Below, piece after piece: positions 7,316 through 15,000 of a stretch of 64,000 nt of DNA (position 1 is the stretch's first letter; every line of letters starts with the position of its first letter). Origin of the DNA: CAZJHX01 sp964545715 (lineage in GTDB: Bacteria; Myxococcota_A; UBA9042; GCA-2863065); assembly GCA_964545715.1 (NCBI GenBank), contig CAZJHX010000015.1, positions 1-64,000 on the forward strand, written 5' to 3'. Made by a program: the position numbers and the translations under genes. The notes under the pieces are model-generated. The model made no database searches. It saw only the letters and a list, made by a program, of their open reading frames with translations, and was not told the origin of the DNA.

Positions 7316-8569
7316 GTGAAGCTGGTCGTAGTGGGCATTAACCACCAGACTGCCAGTCTGGATGTTCGTGAGCGGTACGCAGTGCCGGCGGACTCGATCC
7401 CCGCGCGCCTCCAGGAGGTCGTGGATCGGGACGACGTCGCCGAAGCCGTGCTCCTGAGCACCTGCAACCGCGTCGAGCTCTACCTGGCGCCGACCGAGTC
7501 CGCCGATTCGCGCGAAGTCGCCGCCGCCGGACGCGCCCTGCTCGGGCCGCCCAGCTCGTCGGTCTATGCCCACACCGGACGAGACGCCGCCACGCACCTG
7601 TTTCGCGTGAGCGGCTCTCTGGACTCCATGGTCCTGGGCGAGCCCCAGATCCTGGGACAGGTCAAAGAGGCCTTCGCCCGAGCCAACGACGCCGGTACGG
7701 TCGGCACCATCCTCAACGGCTGCTTCAACCGCGCCTTCAAGTCCGCCAAGCGCATCCGCACCGAGACCGCGGTCGCGCGCGCAGCCGTCTCCGTCGGGTA
7801 CGTCGCCGTCGAGCTGGCCAAGACCATCTTCGGCGCCCTTGAGGACGTCAGCGTCCTGCTGGTGGGCGCCGGCAAAATGGGCATTCTGGCCGCCAAGAAC
7901 CTGTCCGACAGCGGGGCCAAGCGCGTGCAGGTAGCCAACCGCACCTTCGAGCGCGGCAAGGCTGTGGCCGATCGCTTCGGCTGGAGCGCGTCGGCCTACG
8001 GCGACCTGCCGATTCTGCTGGGGGCGGTCGACGTGGTGATCTGCTCCACCGGCTCGCCGCACGCCGTTCTTACCCCCGACATGATCAAGGTCGCGGTCAA
8101 AAAGCGCCGCTATCGTCCGCTCTTTCTCATCGACATCGCCGTTCCGCGCGACATCGACCCCGGCTGCGGCCAGTTCGACGATGTGTATCTCTACAACATC
8201 GACGACCTGGAGGAGGTCAGCCGCACCAACCGCGCCAATCGGGCTGAGGCGGTCGATCAGGCGGAGGAGATCGTCGTCCAGGAGTCGCTCTCGTTCGAGC
8301 GCTGGAGCCGGGAGCGTCGCGCGGCCCCCACCATCAAGATGCTGCGACAGAAGGCCCTGAGCGACGCCGCAGCGGAAGCGGCCAAGACGCTGAAGATGCT
8401 GCCCGGGCTCGACGAGAAGGGCGCTGCCACGGTACAAAAGCTGGCCGAGGTCATCGCGTCGCGCCTGATCCGTGGGCCGATCGCGGCCTTGAAAAACGGA
8501 GCCGGCAGCGCGGAGGGCGACGACCTCGCGGCGCTGGTACAGCAGCTTTACGACCTGGAGCAGGAGTAG
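7316..8569 (+). CDS. hemA: Glutamyl-tRNA reductase
   Basis: The 417-residue protein starts at GTG (MKLVVVGINHQTASLDVRER). It carries the GluTR active-site segment LLSTCNRVELYL with the catalytic cysteine, the substrate-binding SLDSMVLGEPQILGQVK, the NADPH-binding LLVGAGKMGILAAKNL and the C-terminal dimerization helices. It reduces glutamyl-tRNA to glutamate-1-semialdehyde, the first step of C5 heme synthesis. hemL, needed next, is not in the window. It is the second gene of the heme operon. Confidence 0.98.
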   Translation: MKLVVVGINHQTASLDVRERYAVPADSIPARLQEVVDRDDVAEAVLLSTCNRVELYLAPTESADSREVAAAGRALLGPPSSSVYAHTGRDAATHLFRVSGSLDSMVLGEPQILGQVKEAFARANDAGTVGTILNGCFNRAFKSAKRIRTETAVARAAVSVGYVAVELAKTIFGALEDVSVLLVGAGKMGILAAKNLSDSGAKRVQVANRTFERGKAVADRFGWSASAYGDLPILLGAVDVVICSTGSPHAVLTPDMIKVAVKKRRYRPLFLIDIAVPRDIDPGCGQFDDVYLYNIDDLEEVSRTNRANRAEAVDQAEEIVVQESLSFERWSRERRAAPTIKMLRQKALSDAAAEAAKTLKMLPGLDEKGAATVQKLAEVIASRLIRGPIAALKNGAGSAEGDDLAALVQQLYDLEQE

Positions 8570-8581
8570 ACGGAACAAAAT

Positions 8582-9514
8582 ATGGTGTCCAAACGCCTCC
8601 TACGCATCGGCACACGCGGCAGCCAGCTTGCCGTCACCCAAAGCGGCTGGGTCCGTGACCGTCTGGCCGCCGCCGGCGCACCGGGCGAGTTGGTGATCAT
8701 CAAGACGACCGGGGACCGCATCCAGGACCGACCGCTGCACGAGATCGGCGGCAAGGGCCTGTTTCTCAAAGAGATCGAGGAGGCCCTGCTGGCCGACGAG
8801 ATCGATCTGGCCGTGCACAGCCTCAAAGACATGCCCGCCGAGCTGCCGCCGCTGTTGACCATCGGCGCCATCCCGGAGCGTGCCGATCCGCGCGATCTGC
8901 TGGTCCCGCACGATCCGGCCGTCAAGTCGCTGGACGATCTGCCACAGGGGTCGCTGGTCGCCACCGGCAGTACCCGACGCCGCGCCCAGCTCAAGCGCGC
9001 CCGGCCCGACCTGCGCTTTGTGGACATGCGCGGCAACGTGGACACGCGCCTGCGCAAGATCCGAGAGGCCGAGGGCGGCATCGACGCCACGATTCTGGCG
9101 TGCGCCGGCGTGCAGCGATTGGGGCTGGACGTGCCCGAGGGCATCCCGCTGCCGGTCGACGTGATGATCCCCGCCGTGGGTCAAGGAGCGCTGGCCATCG
9201 AGACGCGGATGGACGCGTTTGAGCTGGAGTCCGCGCTGCTGGCGATCCACCACGCGCAGACCGCCACGTGTGTCTCGGCGGAGCGCGAGTTCCTGGAGCG
9301 GCTGGAGGGGGATTGCACCACGCCGATCGCCGCCCACGCCGTGCTCGAGGGGCACGACGTGCGCTTGACCGGCATGGTCTGCGGCGACGACGGCGACCCG
9401 TGGTTCCAGGATGAGCTGGTTACGCCTGGTGCGTACGCGCGACGTACAGGCGGCGCGCTGGCCGAGCGGCTGTTGAAGGCGGGCGCCCGCGCCGTTCTGG
9501 ACTCCCGTGGCTGA
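8582..9514 (+). CDS. hemC: Porphobilinogen deaminase (hydroxymethylbilane synthase)
   Basis: At 310 residues it has the family's normal length. It starts LRIGTRGSQLAVTQSG and contains IHSLKDMP-like AVHSLKDMPAELP and the cofactor-binding loop LEGDCTTPIAAHA, whose cysteine attaches the dipyrromethane cofactor. It polymerises four porphobilinogens to hydroxymethylbilane. The last 8 nt overlap the next gene. Confidence 0.98.
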   Translation: MVSKRLLRIGTRGSQLAVTQSGWVRDRLAAAGAPGELVIIKTTGDRIQDRPLHEIGGKGLFLKEIEEALLADEIDLAVHSLKDMPAELPPLLTIGAIPERADPRDLLVPHDPAVKSLDDLPQGSLVATGSTRRRAQLKRARPDLRFVDMRGNVDTRLRKIREAEGGIDATILACAGVQRLGLDVPEGIPLPVDVMIPAVGQGALAIETRMDAFELESALLAIHHAQTATCVSAEREFLERLEGDCTTPIAAHAVLEGHDVRLTGMVCGDDGDPWFQDELVTPGAYARRTGGALAERLLKAGARAVLDSRG

Positions 9515-11084
9515 TCGGCGGTCGGGCTTTGTCAGCCTGGTCGGCGCCGGCCCGGGCGACCCGGGTCTGTTGACGCGAAAGGGCGAGCAGCGCATCCGCG
9601 ACGCCGACGTCATCGTGCACGATCAGCTCGTGTCGCCGCCGATTCTGGCGCTGGCCGGCTCCGAGTGCGAGGTGATCCATCGCCGGCGCATCTCTGACAG
9701 CCAGGAGGGCATCAACGCGTTTCTGGTCGACGCGGCGCGTCGTGGCCACCACGTGGTGCGGCTGAAGGGCGGCGACCCGTTCGTGTTCGGGCGCGGCGCT
9801 GAAGAGGCGCAGGCGCTGGCCGAAGCCGGCATTCGGTTCGAGATCGTGCCCGGCGTCAGCAGCGGCATCGGCGCGCCCGCGTATGCCGGTATCCCGCTGA
9901 CCCATCGCAAGTACGCGTCCAACGTCACCTTCGTCACCGGTCACGAGGATCCGGACAAGTCCGACAGCGCCATCGAGTGGGACCGCATCGTCGGCTGCGG
10001 CGGCACCATCGTGGTCTTCATGGGGGTGCGTCGTCTTGAAGCGGTGGTGCAGAGCCTGATGGACGCCGGCGCCGATCTCCGCACACCCGTCGCCGCGGTG
10101 ATGTGGGGCACGACACCCATGCAGCGCACCGTCGAGGGCAACCTGTCCACCATCGTAGAGCGTGTGACCACGGCCGGCCTGGATCACCCGGCCCTGGTGA
10201 TCGTCGGCAAGGTGGTCGACGTGCGCGATGAGGTGGCCTGGTTTGACCGCCGCCCGCTGTGGGGGCGTCGCGTGCTGGTCACCCGGTCCAAGCGTCAGGC
10301 GCCGGCGCTGATCGAGGCGCTGCGCGAGGTCGGCTCAGGGGTCATCGGCATGTCCGTCATCGAGTTTGCGCCGCCGACTGACGATTCGGCGCTGAGTCCC
10401 GCGATCACCGCGCTTGCGGACGGGCACTACGGCTGGGTGCTGTTCACAAGTGCCAACGCCGTTCGCTGTTTTGCCGATCTGCTGGAGGCGGCCGGTCACG
10501 ACATGCGCGTGTACTCCGGGGCCCGCGTCGCCTGCGTGGGCCCGGCCACCGCTGACGAGCTGATTCAGCGCGGCATCCGTCCGGACGTGATCCCCGAGGA
10601 GCACCACGCCGAAGGCCTGCTGACCGCGCTGACCGCCGTGGGTGACGTGCGCGTGGAGCCGATCCTGCTGCCTCGCGCCGAGGTCGCCCGCAACGTGCTG
10701 CCCGACACGCTGCGCCGCGGCGGGGCGTCGGTGGACGTGGTCCCGGTGTATCGCACGGTTCGACCGCAACGCGACCGCGACGACGTGATCCGCCACGTCG
10801 AGCTCGCGGACACCGTGACCTTCACCAGCCCGTCGTCGGTGACGAACCTGATGAAGCTGTGCGGCGAGCGCGCCGTGGAGCTGCTGAGCGCGCGGGTGCT
10901 GGCCGCCATCGGCCCCATAACGGCGCGCGCGCTGACCCACGCCGGCCTGGAGCCGGATGTGGTCGCCAAGACCTCCACCATTACCGGCCTCGTTGACGCG
11001 ATTGTGGACCACTCCATCGAGATGAGCACGTCCATCCAATCCGCTGAGACCGAGTCCGTCGAGGAGCTGATCGAGGAGTCATGA
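9507..11084 (+). CDS. cobA-hemD: Fused uroporphyrinogen-III C-methyltransferase / uroporphyrinogen-III synthase
   Basis: The 525-residue protein is a fusion. Residues about 1-245 are a SUMT domain (VGAGPGDPGLLTRKG, GGDPFVFGRGAEEA, PGVSSGIGAPAYAGIPLTH). Residues about 250-500 are a HemD domain (WGRRVLVTRSKRQAPALIEALR, TSANAVRCF, FTSPSSVTNL). One half closes hydroxymethylbilane to uroporphyrinogen III, the branch point to heme; the other methylates it toward precorrin-2 and siroheme. The GTG start at 9507 overlaps the hemC stop, and the end overlaps hemB by ATGA, so translation is probably coupled. This fusion is known in several bacterial groups. Confidence 0.96.
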   Translation: MADRRSGFVSLVGAGPGDPGLLTRKGEQRIRDADVIVHDQLVSPPILALAGSECEVIHRRRISDSQEGINAFLVDAARRGHHVVRLKGGDPFVFGRGAEEAQALAEAGIRFEIVPGVSSGIGAPAYAGIPLTHRKYASNVTFVTGHEDPDKSDSAIEWDRIVGCGGTIVVFMGVRRLEAVVQSLMDAGADLRTPVAAVMWGTTPMQRTVEGNLSTIVERVTTAGLDHPALVIVGKVVDVRDEVAWFDRRPLWGRRVLVTRSKRQAPALIEALREVGSGVIGMSVIEFAPPTDDSALSPAITALADGHYGWVLFTSANAVRCFADLLEAAGHDMRVYSGARVACVGPATADELIQRGIRPDVIPEEHHAEGLLTALTAVGDVRVEPILLPRAEVARNVLPDTLRRGGASVDVVPVYRTVRPQRDRDDVIRHVELADTVTFTSPSSVTNLMKLCGERAVELLSARVLAAIGPITARALTHAGLEPDVVAKTSTITGLVDAIVDHSIEMSTSIQSAETESVEELIEES

Positions 11085-12058
11085 GCAATCTGATCTACCG
11101 GCCGCGCCGCCTGCGCCGTACCGCTTCGCTGCGCTCGATGGTGCGCGAGAACCACCTGCGCCGCGACGACCTGATCTATCCGCTGTTCGTCTGTCCCGGC
11201 ACAGGCGTCCGCAACGAGATCAAATCGCTGAAGGACCAGTATCAGCTCAGCGCGGATCAGGCCGCCGAGGTCGCGTCTCAGGCGTTTGACGAGGGTGTGC
11301 CGGCGGTGATCCTGTTCGGCATTCCCGAGACCAAGGACGCGGTCGGCAGCTCCGGCTGGGCGGCTGACGGCGAGGTGCAGCGAGCGATCGGCGCGATCAA
11401 GAAGTCGGCGCCGGACATGACCGTGATCACCGACGTGTGCATGTGCGAGTACACCGATCACGGGCACTGCGGCGCGCTGGATCTCGAGACGGGCGAGGTG
11501 CTCAACGATGAGTCGCTGAAGCTGCTGTCCAACGAGGCGCTGAGCCACGCGCGGGCGGGCGCAGACATGGTGGCGCCCAGCGACATGATGGACGGCCGCG
11601 TCGGCGCCATTCGCGACGTGCTGGACGCGCATGATTTCAGCCAGGTGCCGATCATGGCCTACTCCGCCAAGTACGCCAGCGCGTTCTACGGCCCGTTTCG
11701 CGACGCGGCGGGATCCGCGCCCGGCAAAGGCGACCGCAGCGGCTACCAGATGGACCCGGCCAACGGGCGTGAGGCGTTGCGTGAGGTCATGCTGGATCTC
11801 GAAGAGGGCGCCGACATCATCATGGTGAAGCCCGCCCACGCCTATCTGGACGTCATCCGGCGGGTGCGCGACGAGTTTGAGGTGCCGATCGCGGCTTATC
11901 ACGTCAGTGGGGAGTACGCGCAGATCGTCGCAGCCGCCGAGCGCGGTTGGATGGATCTGGATCGCGCGATGATGGAGGTGCTGGTGGGCATCAAGCGCGC
12001 GGGCTCCGATTTGATCCTGACCTATTACGCGCGTGACGCGGCTCGGAAGCTTCGTTGA
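11081..12058 (+). CDS. hemB: Delta-aminolevulinic acid dehydratase (porphobilinogen synthase)
   Basis: The 325-residue protein carries the zinc-type cysteine cluster DVCMCEYTDHGHCG, so it should be the zinc-dependent form. The Schiff-base lysines are in MAYSAKYASAFYGPFRD and DIIMVKPAHAYLD. It condenses two ALA molecules to porphobilinogen. Start and stop overlap its neighbours in the heme operon. Confidence 0.98.
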   Translation: MSNLIYRPRRLRRTASLRSMVRENHLRRDDLIYPLFVCPGTGVRNEIKSLKDQYQLSADQAAEVASQAFDEGVPAVILFGIPETKDAVGSSGWAADGEVQRAIGAIKKSAPDMTVITDVCMCEYTDHGHCGALDLETGEVLNDESLKLLSNEALSHARAGADMVAPSDMMDGRVGAIRDVLDAHDFSQVPIMAYSAKYASAFYGPFRDAAGSAPGKGDRSGYQMDPANGREALREVMLDLEEGADIIMVKPAHAYLDVIRRVRDEFEVPIAAYHVSGEYAQIVAAAERGWMDLDRAMMEVLVGIKRAGSDLILTYYARDAARKLR

Positions 12059-12081
12059 CCGCCGCGTGTTCTCAGCTATCG

Positions 12082-15000
12082 ATGAGGTTTGCGACAACAA
12101 TCGTGCTCGCAGCGGCCACCCTGGCGGTCGGCTGCTCGAGCGGTAACGGGCAGGTTATTCGGCTGGACGGCGACCTCGCCCAGCTGGAGAGGCAATATCG
12201 GCAGCAGGCGCGACGCAATCCCGGCGACGCGGCGGCCCTGGCGCGTCTGGGGGCGGTGCTGCACAAGCGCGGTAAAAGCGTTGAGGCCATCGGCTATCTG
12301 AGCCGCGCGGCCGGCTTGAACCCGTCGGATCCCGAGGTCGCGCGCTGGCGTGGCGAGGCGCTGCTGGCGGCCAAGCGGCCGATCGACGCACACCGGGCGT
12401 TTGCCCGCGCCTTGGAGCTGGATCCGGACTGGCGCGCCCGGTATCGGCGCAACGTGGAGCCCCGTCTGGTGACTGCGCTGGCGGAGGCCGCCGCCGGCGG
12501 CAAGAACGTCAAGCGCATCCTCGATCTCGTGGGCACTCTGGACGCCGACCTGCTCGGACGCCACCCGAAAGCCGCGGCGCGCTTGTACGAGGCGCAGGGC
12601 GACAAGATGTTCTCGGCTGGCGCCAACCATCAGGCCATCTCGGCGTACGAGCGGGCGCTGAGCACGGGCCGCGCCAGTGGGGAGGTCCGCTTCAAGCTGG
12701 GCCGCTGTCACGCGGTTTTGCGCCACCTTGACCGCGCGGACGCGCAGTTCAAGACCTACATCGACGGCGTCGTCGGCGACAAGCGCACCGATCGCGTGGT
12801 GGAGATCGCCGCCTTCTTGGAGCAGCGCTTTCTGTTTGACCAGGCGCGCACCTACTACGAGCGGGCGGTCAAGCTGCGTCCGGCCGACGCGGGGCTGCAG
12901 CGTGCGCTGGGAGTCGTGCTGCTCAAAGAGCACAAATGGGACCGGGCCAAGGCGGTGTTCGACAAGATGCTGGCCGGCAGCAAAGAGGCCAAGGTCTACA
13001 TCGATGTGGCGCAGCTGTACCTCAAGTTCAAGCGCGTGGACGCCTCCATCGCGACATGGCGCAAGGCGATCGAGCTGGCCCCGGACGATGTCGGGCAGTG
13101 GCGGGTGCTGGCCCATCTGCTGAAAGACAAGGGGCGCTTGGACGAGCTCGAGGGCGCGATTGGCCACCCACAGGCGCATGAGCGCTGGGGCGATGTCTAC
13201 GTGGAGCTACGCGACTATGAGCGGGCAGTCGCGCGCTTTCGCAAGGCGACCGCGTCCGGCGGCGGCCCTGTCTGGGTCAAGCTGGGTGTTGCGCTGCACC
13301 GGCTGGACCGCGCGGCCGAGCGCGACAAGGCATTTCAGACCTATGTGAAGACGGCTGCGGACCGCGATGTCGCGCTGGCCGCCGTGGCCGATGCGTACCA
13401 GAAGGTGGGTGAGAGCGCCCGCGCGCTGGCCACATGGAAGCAGCTGGCGTTGTCCGATCCGGCGAATCGTGCGGCGGCTTTTGCGCTGGCGCGGCTGTAT
13501 CGCGGCAAGCGGGATGTGAAGGCCGAGGGGACCGTGCTGATCGTGTGGGCGGGGGCTCAGCCCAACGCCAACGCTCGGGCCGGGGCCTGGCTGGATGTGG
13601 CGCGGTACCACGTGCGCAGACGCGACGGTGGGGCTGCGGACGCGGCGGTCAGTCGCGCGCTGGCCGAGGGACAGACGCAGCACCGGCGCGAGGCCTACAT
13701 GGTGGGTGCGGACGTGCACCACAAGCTGCTGGGCAATCACGTGCGGGCAGAAGAGCTGTACCTGGCCTGGATCGATTCGGCGGCGCCCAAAGAGCGATAC
13801 GAGGCGCTGCGCAAGATCGCGCGACTGGTGCAGGGCAAGTCCGCCATGCGCCGGTTTCGCAATCGGCTGCTGGAAGACATGGTGCGCGACAAGCCGGACG
13901 ACGCCCGCACGTACTACTCGCTGGGAGAGAGCTACCTGTCGAGTCGGCCGCCCCAGCGCCGGGAGGCCGGTGAGGCGTTTGCCAGGTTTATCGAGCTCAG
14001 CAAGGACGCCCGCGCCGCCACGCTGCAGGTGGGCTTGCGGCTGACCCAGTCCAATGCGTTTCGAGCGGCGGCCCGTGTCTACAGCAAGCTGGCGGTGGAC
14101 GAGATCGACGATCCGCGCCTGCACCTGGCGCTGTCTAGGCTCTATCTGCGCGGCCAGGTGAACAACAAGAAGCGCGCGCGTGCGCACCTGCTGCGCTACC
14201 TGGACAGCATGGGCGAGGCCTCGCGCTCGGAGACCGATCAGCTCTTCCGGCTGGCGGGCCAGCTGATGAATCGCGGCCTGAACGACGTGTCGGTGGCCAT
14301 CTATCGGCGCCTGCTGCCCAACAGTCGCAACAAGACGCGCATCCTGAAGCCGCTGGGATCGGCGCTGCTGGCGCTGGGCCAGGAGGAGGAGGCGGACGAG
14401 GTCTTCCGCAGCTATCTGGAGGCGACGAGCCGCGGCCCGCAGGCGATCAAGCACGTGGCCGAGGCCTTTTACAACGCGCGGTTCTATCGACGCGCCAAGG
14501 TCTATTACGAGCTGATGTTCAACGCGCGGGCGCGTGCGCGCCTTGGCCGCACGTTTCCAAAGCTGTTCGACATCTACGCCAAGCTGGGCGACAAGGCCGG
14601 GCTGCTGGATCTGGCCAACCGCTTTGTGAAGCTGTCGCCCAACGCGCGCTCCTACAGCGAGGCGGCGCGGCGGCTGGAGCAGGCCGGGATGCTGCGGGAG
14701 GCGCTGTCGTTCTGGGGCAGCGCCGCCGAGAAGCAGCCTGGGGCGCATTTCTTCAGGGAGGCGCAAGCCAGCCTGGCGCTGCGCTTGGGGGAAGTGGACG
14801 CGGCGGAGCGGCACCTCAGTCAGCTGATCTCGAACCAGGGCGGTAAGGCTGTAGCGTGGGTGCGGGCCGGGCGCCTGCTTGCGGAGCGCGGGTTCGATGA
14901 CCGCGCGCTGAAGCTGTACGATGTGGCGCTCAATCAGGGGACTGAGGGCGGGCCGATCCATTTGGCGCGCGCGCAGATCCTGCTGCGCCAGGGCAAGTTT